From Dorea_A sp016295505 (GTDB taxonomy: Bacteria > Bacillota > Clostridia > Lachnospirales > Lachnospiraceae): DNA of 64,000 nt. The notes under the pieces are model-generated. The model was not told the origin of the DNA. It did no database searches and saw only the letters and a list, made by a program, of their open reading frames with translations. Where the stretch lies: assembly GCF_039832105.1 (NCBI RefSeq), contig NZ_JBDOHS010000002.1, positions 124,001 to 188,000 of the forward strand, written 5' to 3'. How positions within the stretch are numbered: position 1 is the stretch's first letter; every line of letters begins with the position of its first letter. This document shows positions 26,068 to 33,665 of this stretch, one piece after another. The position numbers and the translations under genes were made by a program.

Positions 26068-26343
26068 TTACGCCTTTTTTCTCCCACCCATCTGCCACTT
26101 ATCATGGCTTTTAATCCCTCTAACCGCCTGTCTCAAAGTACTCGCTCTTCCGTGCTGATGATACGGATGTGAAGCCTTGTGCTTATGAAAAATAATCACC
26201 GTGCCTTCCCCTGAATATTCTGGGTTATGAAGATACCATATATGCCCAGTGTTTCTGGACATAATGGTCACATCATAATCATCTACAGAAATGATTGAGA
26301 AGTATTTCGGACCAAGGCACTTCAAGTCTTCTGTATTAAACAA
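26068..26343 (-). CDS. Hypothetical 91-aa protein downstream of parB
   Basis: The best start is TTG at 26341-26343, with AAAGGAGG 6 bp upstream, giving FNTEDLKCLGPKYFSIISVD after the initiator. A longer reading from TTG 26364 would place the ribosome site inside the gene. The protein is rich in His, including HKHKASHPYHQHGRAS, and ends with basic residues. It overlaps parB by 8 bp and is last in the operon. I recognise it only as a type seen beside ParB genes in Clostridia mobile elements; no function is known. Confidence 0.65.
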   Translation of the reverse strand: MFNTEDLKCLGPKYFSIISVDDYDVTIMSRNTGHIWYLHNPEYSGEGTVIIFHKHKASHPYHQHGRASTLRQAVRGIKSHDKWQMGGRKKA

Positions 26344-27325
26344 CCGCAGCCTCCTTTCCCTCAAACCATGCAGCTAAAGCCTTCTCCACAACAGCTGCCA
26401 TCTGCTTTGAATCCATTCCATCAAAATACTTACTACAGATAGACTTAGGAAGTTTGAAGCTTACACCGGCATTCCCATCAGTATGTTTCACCTGCAAGGC
26501 TTCAAGAATCTCTGCCATCTTCTCTTCTGTCAGATCTCCGGATGCTTTACGAAGTCTCTCTGCATATACAGGCTTAACCTTTAATCCCTGACGTTCCACA
26601 ATGTTCCAGAGCATCTGTTGCTCTTCCTCTGTAAGATAAGACACATCGACTGCCGCCAACAGAGCAATCTTGTTTTCATCCATCAGATTCTTAAATGGCT
26701 GAATCAGATAATTAAGTCTCAGATACCTTGCAGTATTTCTGCTTGAAAATCCATATTCCGAGGCAATCACATCCAAGCTCTTTAACTTATTGCCATTATG
26801 GCAACAAGTGTCATCTGGCTCTTCTCCATTCAGAATCTTAAGTTCACGTATGATATCATTTCTCTTGCCCTGGCAGCACACCTTGTCATAGTGTGCCGCC
26901 ATAACTGCAGCTTTCTCCGATGGCATCAGGTCATTAAAAGATCTCTGCATCAGATTCGTCTCAATGACATACAAATAAGCCTCTTCATCAGGCAAATCAG
27001 CCTTTACGATTGCAGGCACCTCTGTAAGTCCTGCAAGTTTTGCTGCATTGGCTCTGTTATGTCCGGAAAGCATTTCATATCCCTTACCCAATTTTCTTAC
27101 GATGACTGGATTCAGAACTCCATGCTCCTTAATGCTCTGAACCATATCCTGCAGCCTCTCACCCTCATACAGATGAAATGGATGGTCATGAAATGCCTGG
27201 ATATCATCAATCTTAATCTGCTCTACACCGTTTTCTGCTTTAACCTCTGTGGTCTGCGCCGAAGTATCCTCAGTCAGCAAATCCACCGCATCAAATATTT
27301 TTCTCTTACCTGCATTAGCCTTCAT
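26336..27325 (-). CDS. ParB/Spo0J-family partition protein
   Basis: The ParB N-terminal domain is visible at residues 35-125: IKIDDIQAFHDHPFHLYEGE, DMVQSIKEHGVLNPVIVR, YEMLSGHNRANAAKLAGLTE and a VIETNLMQRSF motif. ParB proteins load at centromere (parS) sites and use CTP through the GHNR motif region, then work with ParA to segregate DNA. The start ATG at 27323-27325 overlaps parA by 11 bp; a GTG two codons upstream is possible. A CCHNGNK segment near residue 170 is unusual and interrupts the HTH region. It helps the element to persist when extrachromosomal. Confidence 0.9.
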   Translation of the reverse strand: MKANAGKRKIFDAVDLLTEDTSAQTTEVKAENGVEQIKIDDIQAFHDHPFHLYEGERLQDMVQSIKEHGVLNPVIVRKLGKGYEMLSGHNRANAAKLAGLTEVPAIVKADLPDEEAYLYVIETNLMQRSFNDLMPSEKAAVMAAHYDKVCCQGKRNDIIRELKILNGEEPDDTCCHNGNKLKSLDVIASEYGFSSRNTARYLRLNYLIQPFKNLMDENKIALLAAVDVSYLTEEEQQMLWNIVERQGLKVKPVYAERLRKASGDLTEEKMAEILEALQVKHTDGNAGVSFKLPKSICSKYFDGMDSKQMAAVVEKALAAWFEGKEAAVV

Positions 27326-28100
27326 AAGCACTCAACTCCTTTGCCAAATTCTCATATGCCTCACATGCCTTACACTCTGGAGCATATTCCAGAAGCGGCT
27401 CACTATAATAAACAGACTCTCCAACCTTTACTGTGTTTGGGATCTTACTGTCAAAGATTCTAATCTGCCCTTCAAAAGTATCTGTCACCTGCTCTGTAAT
27501 AACCTTGCAGAGATTGGTTCTGGCATCGCACATGGTAAGCAAAATGCCTGCCACATCAAGCTTTTCATTGATACGGCTCTTAATCTTCTTCACAGTCTTA
27601 AGGAAGTCTTGCAATCCCATCATTGCCAGAAGCTGTGGATTTACCGTAATAATGACTTCATCTGCCGCCGCAAGCGCATTGATGTTAAGTGCTCCAAGTG
27701 TCGGAGCGGTATCAATAATTATCGCATCATATCTGTCCCTAAGCGTTTCCAGTATTCTTGAGAGCATCTTTTCTGCTCCCATTTCGAGTCGAAGCTTTGC
27801 ATCTACTGCCGACAGAACCATTGATGACGGGATGAAATCAACTCCGTTTCTGCTCATGATATATTCCTCTGCTGCAGGCAGTTCTTCATCCTCAATCTGT
27901 GCCATCATCAGATCACCGATCGTCACCGGAACTGCTGCCGGATCTTCCACACCAAAGCACGTTGTCAGATTTGCCTGACTGTCAAAATCAACCGCCAATA
28001 CCTTCTTGCCAAGTTTCTGTAAGGAATAAGCCAAATTGTATGTAGTGACTGTCTTGGCACACCCGCCCTTCATACAAGCTGTCATATAAATCTTTCCCAT
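27315..28100 (-). CDS. ParA-family ATPase
   Basis: From the ATG at 28098-28100 (GAAGGAGG upstream) the protein has 261 residues. The deviant Walker A is CMKGGCAKTVTTYN, with Cys in place of the usual Gly and a lysine at the start, then VDFDSQANLT and IIDTAPTLG. This is the MinD/ParA family that forms ATP-dependent gradients with ParB for DNA segregation. The AbrB/SymE-like gene precedes it with a 29-bp gap. It points to a plasmid-like or circular intermediate for this element. Confidence 0.9.
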   Translation of the reverse strand: MGKIYMTACMKGGCAKTVTTYNLAYSLQKLGKKVLAVDFDSQANLTTCFGVEDPAAVPVTIGDLMMAQIEDEELPAAEEYIMSRNGVDFIPSSMVLSAVDAKLRLEMGAEKMLSRILETLRDRYDAIIIDTAPTLGALNINALAAADEVIITVNPQLLAMMGLQDFLKTVKKIKSRINEKLDVAGILLTMCDARTNLCKVITEQVTDTFEGQIRIFDSKIPNTVKVGESVYYSEPLLEYAPECKACEAYENLAKELSAYEG

Positions 28101-28129
28101 GATTGCCTCCTTCGCCAAAATGTCCTTCT

Positions 28130-28441
28130 TCATGCACCGTACCCAACCTTTCCCTCTGCCACAAATCTGGCATGAATCTCTTTCTTTTCCTTCTGGAATC
28201 TCTTCTCCAGCTTCTTCATCTCTTCTTCCATAAAGATTTTTTCGTCTGCTTTCTCCTGAGCCTTCTCTTCATTCAGGCTGATGATTAACTGACCATCTTC
28301 GCACTTGATTCTGACAAAGTCACCGGTCTTGAAACCAAGTTCCTCTAACCACAATCCGCTGACTCTGAGCATTGGAACGCTCTTTCCATTTCTGTAAATA
28401 TCACCTACAGTGAGATCTCTGTATTCTTTTCTGACTGCCAT
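28130..28441 (-). CDS. SymE/AbrB-fold protein, first gene of the ParA-ParB operon
   Basis: From the ATG at 28439-28441, with GGAGG 8 bp upstream, the product is 103 aa. Residues 15-50 (SVPMLRVSGLWLEELGF, FVRIKCEDGQLIISL) match the swapped-hairpin SymE/AbrB fold. The C-terminal half is a charged helix rich in Lys and Glu. SymE members are SOS-induced toxins in E. coli; AbrB members are DNA-binding regulators or antitoxins. Here, leading a parAB operon and with a palindrome about 30 bp upstream, a regulator of the partition operon is the simpler reading. A toxin role cannot be excluded. Confidence 0.7.
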   Translation of the reverse strand: MAVRKEYRDLTVGDIYRNGKSVPMLRVSGLWLEELGFKTGDFVRIKCEDGQLIISLNEEKAQEKADEKIFMEEEMKKLEKRFQKEKKEIHARFVAEGKVGYGA

Positions 28442-28469
28442 AAGCATTACCTCCGATATGATTTAATGT

Positions 28470-28489
28470 GTGGTTCCAGAACGAACCAC
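28470..28489. promoter_or_regulatory. Inverted repeat GTGGTTC-N6-GAACCAC, operator or centromere candidate
   Basis: Perfect 7-bp arms separated by 6 bp lie 29 bp upstream of the SymE-like start codon. It is the only strong dyad at the head of the partition operon and is not the canonical Spo0J parS. It may be where the SymE-like or ParB protein binds. Confidence 0.5.
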
Positions 28490-28490
28490 G

Positions 28491-28524
28491 AAAAAGGGAC
28501 CCACATCCGAAGATGTAAAGTCCC
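28491..28524 (-). terminator. Hairpin with TTCG loop followed by T run
   Basis: On the minus strand GGGAC and ACATC arms close a TTCG tetraloop and are followed by TTTTTCG. It lies upstream of the SymE-like gene and would stop read-through entering from nanE, or act as an attenuator in that operon's leader. The next 125 bp (28,525-28,650) hold no gene or motif I recognise. Confidence 0.65.
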
Positions 28525-28651
28525 ATTAATTTGCACGCAGCAATAAAAACAGTTGTCCTGAGAGCCTGGTACTCCCTCTGTCTTTATCCGTGTAGGTTAT
28601 TCAATTAAGTTCGGCGCCGTCCTTAATCTTAACCGCCAGTAAAAATTGGTC

Positions 28652-28713
28652 AAAAAAATAGGACTAAGTCTGAAAAGCTTTTCGCTCACGCGGCTTCTTG
28701 ACTTAGACCTATT
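28652..28713 (-). other. Element-chromosome junction with 14-bp inverted repeat, terminator-like
   Basis: Arms AATAGGACTAAGTC (28657-28670) and GACTTAGACCTATT (28700-28713) pair with one mismatch and flank AAAAGCTTTT; the minus strand then runs into TTTTTTT. The nanE stop codon (28686-28688) lies in the loop. Homology of the gene to other NanE proteins is lost about here, so this is the likely boundary of the integrated element. It may also serve as a terminator. Confidence 0.55.
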
Positions 28714-29132
28714 ATTGCATACTCATCTACCGTAGAGCAGTCTGCCATAAAAAGCTGTTCCGGATATCTGGCTTTCACCTCTCGGAAAAACTCGTCCAGA
28801 CTCTTATGACCCGGTCTCTCAGAAATGGTCGCATCCATTGCAATAATCTCCGGCTTTACTTCCATCAGTTCTTCTATTTCCCTCATTGTCGGTGTAATAT
28901 AGATCCGGCTGTCATCGTAATCTCTCTTTACGATTCCGATGATCGGAAGATCTACCTGAGACTGAATCTCCTGAATATCTTCTTTTGTATTGGCACGTAT
29001 TCCGCATGCTCCTCCCATCTTTGCAGCTACTGCCATTCTTCCCATAATAAAGGATGAATGAAGCGGCTCATTCGGTAATGCCTGACAGGATACGATCAAT
29101 TTTCCTTTTAACTGTTCCACTTTCTCATTCAT
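28686..29132 (-). pseudogene. nanE: nanE, N-acetylmannosamine-6-phosphate 2-epimerase, 3' truncated by element
   Basis: The 148 codons encode a clear NanE N-terminal part: LIVSCQALPNEPLHSSFIMG, GGACGIRANTKEDI, IGIVKRDY and MADCSTVDEYA. NanE proteins are about 220-235 aa, and this frame ends at IIGLSQEAA just where the next barrel strand (LGFDxIGTT in homologues) should follow. About 80 residues, including C-terminal active-site parts, are missing. The gene is split by the mobile element whose right end lies here; the remainder may be at the other end of the element. NanE converts ManNAc-6P to GlcNAc-6P in sialic acid use, feeding nagB beside it. Loss of function is likely but untested. Confidence 0.82.
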
Positions 29133-29161
29133 ATTTCCTGACCTCCTTCGTTCTGGGACTT

Positions 29162-29220
29162 AGTATAAGCGGCGTTGATTTTATTTTCAAGTACCCTTTC
29201 ATCTTCTGAAAGTGCTTTCA
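29162..29220 (-). promoter_or_regulatory. nanE promoter with catabolite-repression (cre)-like site
   Basis: On the minus strand TTGAAA (29185-29190) and TATACT (29162-29167) are 17 bp apart. Just upstream is TGAAAGTGCTTTCA (29207-29220), one base from the ideal CcpA site TGAAAGCGCTTTCA. Carbon catabolite control of this amino-sugar gene is therefore likely. Confidence 0.72.
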
Positions 29221-29320
29221 CGTTTTTCAAAAACAGACTGCAATTTACATAATTTTTATATTTTTCTTTTGTATATTTTGCACAATCAGACGTTCCTTCT
29301 TTCTAGATCTTCCTTACGTA

Positions 29321-29377
29321 TTGAAATAACTGCATTTCTTGGTATACTTTAAAACTGTTGACGCAATCACATTGCGT
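29321..29377 (+). promoter_or_regulatory. nagB promoter with ACGCAAT-CAC-ATTGCGT operator
   Basis: TTGAAA (29321-29326) and TATACT (29343-29348) are 16 bp apart. A perfect 7-3-7 inverted repeat at 29361-29377 lies just after the -10, where a repressor would block transcription. A second weak promoter starting at TTGACG overlaps the repeat. The regulator gene is not in this window. Confidence 0.65.
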
Positions 29378-29429
29378 TATTCTACAATTCATTCTCAAAA
29401 TCAATATATGAAGAAAGGAAATGAGAAAC

Positions 29430-30164
29430 ATGACAATTTACCAGGCAGAAAATTATCAGGACATGAGCCGCAAAGCCGCAAATATTATCTCTGCACAAAT
29501 TATTATGAAGCCAAACTGTGTTCTTGGTCTGGCAACCGGTTCTTCTCCTGTAGGAACCTACCAGCAGCTGATCGAATGGTATAAAAAAGGAGACCTCGAT
29601 TTTTCCCACGTAACCAGTATTAACCTGGATGAATATAAAGGATTGGGGCCTGACAATGATCAGAGTTATCGTTACTTTATGAACACCAATCTTTTCAATC
29701 ATGTAAATATCGATAAAGCACGTACTTTTGTACCGGACGGACTGGAAGCCGATTCAGAAAAGGCATGCAGGGAATACAATCAGATCATTGCCCGCGAAGG
29801 AGGCATCGATCTCCAGTTACTTGGTCTTGGACATAATGGACATATCGGATTCAATGAACCTGGTGCTGCATTCGAAAAGGAAACACATTGTGTAGATTTG
29901 ACAGAAAGTACAATAGAAGCAAATAAACGCTTCTTTGAATCCGAAGATGATGTTCCAAAGCAGGCTTACACCATGGGAATCAAAAGCATCATGCAGGCCA
30001 GAAAGATCCTTGTGATTGTAAGTGGTGAAAGCAAGGCTGAGATCCTGAACGAGGTTCTTCACGGTCCGATTACTCCTGCTGTCCCGGCTTCGATTCTCCA
30101 GTTACACAACGATGTAACCATCGTTGCAGACAAAGCAGCACTTTCCAGACTTTCCGGATTATAG
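29430..30164 (+). CDS. nagB: Glucosamine-6-phosphate deaminase
   Basis: The 244-aa protein is full length for NagB. It shows LATGSSPVGTYQQLIEWY, INLDEYKGL, LLGLGHNGHIGFNEPG and GITPAVPASILQLH-like motifs, including the catalytic Asp/His region. It converts GlcN-6P to fructose-6P and ammonia, the entry of amino sugars into glycolysis. The second ATG (29430) is chosen because GAAAGGA is 10 bp upstream; the first ATG is too close to that site. It is divergent from truncated nanE, so the two share a regulatory region. Confidence 0.95.
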   Translation: MTIYQAENYQDMSRKAANIISAQIIMKPNCVLGLATGSSPVGTYQQLIEWYKKGDLDFSHVTSINLDEYKGLGPDNDQSYRYFMNTNLFNHVNIDKARTFVPDGLEADSEKACREYNQIIAREGGIDLQLLGLGHNGHIGFNEPGAAFEKETHCVDLTESTIEANKRFFESEDDVPKQAYTMGIKSIMQARKILVIVSGESKAEILNEVLHGPITPAVPASILQLHNDVTIVADKAALSRLSGL

Positions 30165-30173
30165 AATTCAAAT

Positions 30174-30236
30174 AAAAAAGCGGGTGTTTCAAAACCATGA
30201 TTTACCATTTTCATAGTTTTGAAACACCCGCTTTTT
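30174..30236. terminator. Bidirectional terminator between nagB and lgt
   Basis: Arms GCGGGTGTTTCAAAAC and GTTTTGAAACACCCGC form a 16-bp perfect stem with a 20-base loop. A run of A precedes and a run of T follows, so transcripts from both convergent genes can end here. Confidence 0.95.
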
Positions 30237-30252
30237 CTCCCGCGAGATTACT

Positions 30253-31113
30253 CTATATTTCTTTTTTACATTTTCTGCGATTATATAATATCAACACCAG
30301 TGAAACGATCACGATCACTCCAGCGAGCATCTGTGAAACCGGCAGTCCAATCTTCGGAAGGAGCAGCTGATCCGTTCGAAGACCTTCAATCCAGACTCTT
30401 CCCAGTCCATATCCCAGTAAATATACCAGAAATACTTCTCCGTCAAACTTTTTATGCTTACGGTACAGCAGCATGATCACCAATACCATCAGACACCACA
30501 ACGATTCATACAGATACGTCGGATGTACCTGTATATAATTCACTCCCTTGATGGTCTCCATATTCTGCCGCATCAGTTCCGTAATATCAGACTGTCGCAC
30601 CGCATCCTCCGGAAGCCGCATCGCAAGAAAACTGTCCGTATATTCTCCAAATGCCTCTCTGTTAAAGAAATTTCCCCATCTTCCGATCATCTGACCGGCC
30701 ACCAGCCCCAGACCGGCTGTATCAAAGATCAGGTACGGTGACAGCTTTCTCACTTTTGCAAACACAAAAACCGTAATAATTGCCGCAATCACACCTCCGT
30801 AGATTGCGAGGCCCCCCTGCCTGATATTCAGAATGCTCTTCAAATCATCCTTATACATATCCCATGAAAAGATCACATAATACAATCTGGCTCCTATGAT
30901 AGAAAAAATAACAGCATATATAACCAAATCATAATACACCTCCGGATTCTGCCCGCTCCTTTTTGCTTCTGCAACAGCGATCAGAAGTCCCGCAAGAATT
31001 CCAAGTCCTATAATGATTCCATAATATGCAATATCAAAGCCAAAGATAGTGATATGATCTCCAACGGATGTTAAATGAATCCCGATATTCGGGAAATCTA
31101 TTGTTCTGTGCAT
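30253..31113 (-). CDS. lgt: Prolipoprotein diacylglyceryl transferase
   Basis: The 286-aa membrane protein has about seven hydrophobic segments. It carries the Lgt signature around IGRWGNFFNREAFG, preceded by QGGLAIYGGVIAA with the conserved His/Gly region, and HPTYLYESLWC. It attaches diacylglycerol to the cysteine of lipoproteins, the first step of lipoprotein maturation in the cytoplasmic membrane. A GTG or other start upstream is not needed: MHRTIDFPNIGIHLTSVG is the usual beginning. It follows ychF on the same strand with a 29-bp gap. Confidence 0.96.
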   Translation of the reverse strand: MHRTIDFPNIGIHLTSVGDHITIFGFDIAYYGIIIGLGILAGLLIAVAEAKRSGQNPEVYYDLVIYAVIFSIIGARLYYVIFSWDMYKDDLKSILNIRQGGLAIYGGVIAAIITVFVFAKVRKLSPYLIFDTAGLGLVAGQMIGRWGNFFNREAFGEYTDSFLAMRLPEDAVRQSDITELMRQNMETIKGVNYIQVHPTYLYESLWCLMVLVIMLLYRKHKKFDGEVFLVYLLGYGLGRVWIEGLRTDQLLLPKIGLPVSQMLAGVIVIVSLVLILYNRRKCKKEI

Positions 31114-31142
31114 CTGTTAACCGACTTCCTTTTACTCATTTC

Positions 31143-32243
31143 TTATACATTGAACCTGAACAGCATGATATCGCCATCCTGCACAACATAATCCTTTCCT
31201 TCCAGACGGATCAGACCCTTTTCCTTTGCCGCCGCATGAGTTCCGCAGGCGATCAGATCATCATAGGATACCACTTCCGCACGGATAAACCCTCTCTCAA
31301 AATCAGAGTGGATCTTTCCTGCTGCCTGAGGTGCTTTTGTTCCTCTGGTAATCGTCCATGCACGAACCTCCGGCTCACCTGCTGTCAGGTAACTGATCAG
31401 CCCGAGAAGTTTATAACTGGCTTTAATCAGCTTCTCAAGTCCGGACTCGGAAAGTCCGAGATCTTCCAGAAACATCTTCTTTTCATCATCATCCAGCTCT
31501 GCAATCTCCTGCTCAATCTGTGCACACACTACAAATACTTCACTTTCTTCAGATGCAGCGTATTCTCTTACCGCCTGAACGCCGGCATTGGATACTCCGT
31601 CATCAGCCAGATCATCTTCCGCTACATTCGCTGCATAGATTACCGGTTTGTATGTCAGCAGATTATAGCTTTCCAACCATGCCTGCTCGTCCTCATCCTC
31701 TGCACCGTCAAATGTTTTTGCAAGCTTTCCTTCTTCCAGATGTTCTTTGATCTTTTTCAGCAGTTCCAGTTCTTTCGCTGCAGATTTATCATTTCTTGCA
31801 ACCTTGACCGTCTTGGCAATTCTTCTTTCCAATATCTCAAGATCAGAAAAAATAAGCTCAAAATTAATTGTCTCAATGTCTCTCAGCGGATTAATACTTC
31901 CATCTACATGCACAATATTCGTATCTTCAAAACATCTTACCACATGTACAATGGCATCTACTTCACGAATATTGGCAAGAAACTGGTTTCCAAGACCCTC
32001 ACCTTTGGAAGCGCCTTTTACCAGACCTGCAATATCAACAAATTCAATTGCAGCCGGAATAATCTTTTTCGTATGGTACATCTCTCCTAAGACATTCAGT
32101 CTCTCATCCGGTACTGTAACCACACCCACATTCGGGTCAATGGTACAGAACGGATAGTTGGCCGATTCCGCTCCCGCTTTTGTCAGCGAATTAAACAATG
32201 TACTTTTTCCCACGTTTGGTAATCCAACGATACCTAATTTCAT
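31143..32243 (-). CDS. ychF: Obg-like ATPase YchF
   Basis: The 366-aa protein begins MKLGIVGLPNVGKSTLFNSL, with G1 GLPNVGKST, followed by DIAGLVKGASKGEGLGNQFL and VRCFEDTNIVHV. The C-terminal TGS-like domain ends EGKDYVVQDGDIMLFRFNV. YchF is the conserved Obg-family protein that prefers ATP and interacts with ribosomes. The length is typical (about 365). A TTCACA-17-TATACT promoter lies 50 bp upstream. Confidence 0.96.
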   Translation of the reverse strand: MKLGIVGLPNVGKSTLFNSLTKAGAESANYPFCTIDPNVGVVTVPDERLNVLGEMYHTKKIIPAAIEFVDIAGLVKGASKGEGLGNQFLANIREVDAIVHVVRCFEDTNIVHVDGSINPLRDIETINFELIFSDLEILERRIAKTVKVARNDKSAAKELELLKKIKEHLEEGKLAKTFDGAEDEDEQAWLESYNLLTYKPVIYAANVAEDDLADDGVSNAGVQAVREYAASEESEVFVVCAQIEQEIAELDDDEKKMFLEDLGLSESGLEKLIKASYKLLGLISYLTAGEPEVRAWTITRGTKAPQAAGKIHSDFERGFIRAEVVSYDDLIACGTHAAAKEKGLIRLEGKDYVVQDGDIMLFRFNV

Positions 32244-32292
32244 CTTCTATATTACCTCCTCAAAGCCTGATAATCCAAACACAACGATAATC

Positions 32293-32321
32293 AGTATATC
32301 ATATTCGGACTTTTTTGTGAA
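32293..32321 (-). promoter_or_regulatory. Promoter of ychF
   Basis: On the minus strand TTCACA (32316-32321) and TATACT (32293-32298) are 17 bp apart, 50 bp before the ychF start and downstream of the thiN stop. It allows ychF-lgt to be transcribed separately from the upstream run. Confidence 0.6.
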
Positions 32322-32342
32322 TAAATCAGAATAACATCTCTG

Positions 32343-33008
32343 CTACTTTTCTTTATCCCGTGTCTGCATCAGAATCACTGTTCCGGTCGGAAAACTGATC
32401 GTCACCTCATCCCCCTCGATCTGATTGCTGACACAAAGACTGTTATACGGCGTCAGTATATGGTTACTGAGCGGGTATTTCGCCCCTGTGATACTGAAAT
32501 TGAAAATCTCTTCTCCGAGCGGAAATACTGAAAAATACGGCCCATACGCTTCTTCCTTTTTCAGTACGGTCTTCCCGCCCCCGATCAGGCGGATCAGATT
32601 CTGACTGTCCAGAATCACGGCATCGATTCCTGCCTTAAATGGAATGCTGAGACTCTGCACATTGGCCCAGAGATGATCGATTCGTCCTCCGGTAGCTCCA
32701 AGGATCATCAATTCTTTACAGCCGAGCGTCATGGCAAGCCGTATTGCAATCTCAGTATCAGATGCATCCTTCACCGGATTAAACTCCCTGATCGGAACAC
32801 TGGTTTCATTGCGATAATAATCTGCAATTTCCTCGTTCACACTGTCGAAATCTCCCACTATATAATTCGGAAGGATCTTATGGTGATACAGGAATTCCAT
32901 TCCTTTGTCCACACCAATAATCCAGTCATTTTCCTCCTGATTCAAAACAGAAAGAACAAACTCCTCATTCAGTTCCCCTCCGCTGATTATTACAATCCTC
33001 TTACTCAT
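32343..33008 (-). CDS. thiN: Thiamine diphosphokinase
   Basis: The 221-aa protein has GGELNEEFV at its start and the family motif VGDFDSVN, then NPVKDASDTEIAIRLAM and LGATGGRIDHLWANVQSL. It transfers diphosphate from ATP to thiamine to make thiamine diphosphate. It overlaps rpe by 8 bp; the order rsgA-rpe-thiN is a common Firmicute arrangement, which supports the call. Length is normal (about 210-225). Confidence 0.95.
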   Translation of the reverse strand: MSKRIVIISGGELNEEFVLSVLNQEENDWIIGVDKGMEFLYHHKILPNYIVGDFDSVNEEIADYYRNETSVPIREFNPVKDASDTEIAIRLAMTLGCKELMILGATGGRIDHLWANVQSLSIPFKAGIDAVILDSQNLIRLIGGGKTVLKKEEAYGPYFSVFPLGEEIFNFSITGAKYPLSNHILTPYNSLCVSNQIEGDEVTISFPTGTVILMQTRDKEK

Positions 33009-33663
33009 AATCCTTTAAAATCTCCATAAACTCTTTTGTATTCTGTCCCGCATCGCCTTTAAAAACTGCCGACCCGGCAACAATCACATTTGCTCCTGCA
33101 TCCAGAACTTCCCGGACATTACCAAGATGAACCCCTCCGTCCACCTGTATATCCACGGAAAGTTCTTGTTGTTCCAGAATTCCCCTCACTTTACGGATCT
33201 TATCCAGTGATTCCGGAATAAACTTCTGTCCGCCGAAACCGGGATGTACACTCATAACCAGAATCATGTCCACATCTGCAAGATAAGGTTCAATCGCTTC
33301 TGCCTCTGTCTCCGGACAGATGGATAATCCGGCTTTCATATCACACGCATGGATCTTATCCAGAGTCGCTTTCACATCTTCACAGGCTTCCAGATGGATT
33401 GTAACAATGTCTGCTCCTGCCTTGTGAAATTCCTCAATATAACGGATCGGCTCCTGTATCATCAGATGTACATCCATCACCTGTTCCGTCGCATTATGAA
33501 TGGAAGCCAGTACCGGAATTCCAAAAGATATACTCGGAACAAATAATCCATCCATAACATCAAAATGAATATATCCGGCGCCATTTTTTTCGGTTTTCCT
33601 CATTTCTTCCCCCAGCACTTTAAAGTCTGCCGAAAGAATGGACGGGGATAATACATATTTCAC
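33001..33663 (-). CDS. rpe: Ribulose-phosphate 3-epimerase
   Basis: The 220-aa TIM-barrel protein shows LSPSILSADF, YIHFDVMDGLFVPSISFG, VMSVHPGFGGQKFIP and VDGGVHLGNV, with catalytic Asp residues and metal-binding His at the expected places. It interconverts ribulose-5P and xylulose-5P in the pentose phosphate pathway. It follows rsgA with 2 bp between. Length is typical. Confidence 0.96.
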   Translation of the reverse strand: MKYVLSPSILSADFKVLGEEMRKTEKNGAGYIHFDVMDGLFVPSISFGIPVLASIHNATEQVMDVHLMIQEPIRYIEEFHKAGADIVTIHLEACEDVKATLDKIHACDMKAGLSICPETEAEAIEPYLADVDMILVMSVHPGFGGQKFIPESLDKIRKVRGILEQQELSVDIQVDGGVHLGNVREVLDAGANVIVAGSAVFKGDAGQNTKEFMEILKDYE

Positions 33664-33665
33664 CG

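Noticed and set aside
28525..28650. Possible riboswitch or small RNA between the partition operon and nanE
   Set aside because: No conserved riboswitch core or clear terminator pairing could be recognised; left as unassigned.
26068..28700. Canonical Spo0J parS (TGTTNCACGTGAAACA)
   Set aside because: No such site is seen near parA-parB; only the GTGGTTC inverted repeat is present.
31068..32090. Long plus-strand ORF (340 codons) opposite ychF
   Set aside because: It is antisense to a strongly conserved gene, has Cys/Phe-rich shadow composition and no ribosome site.
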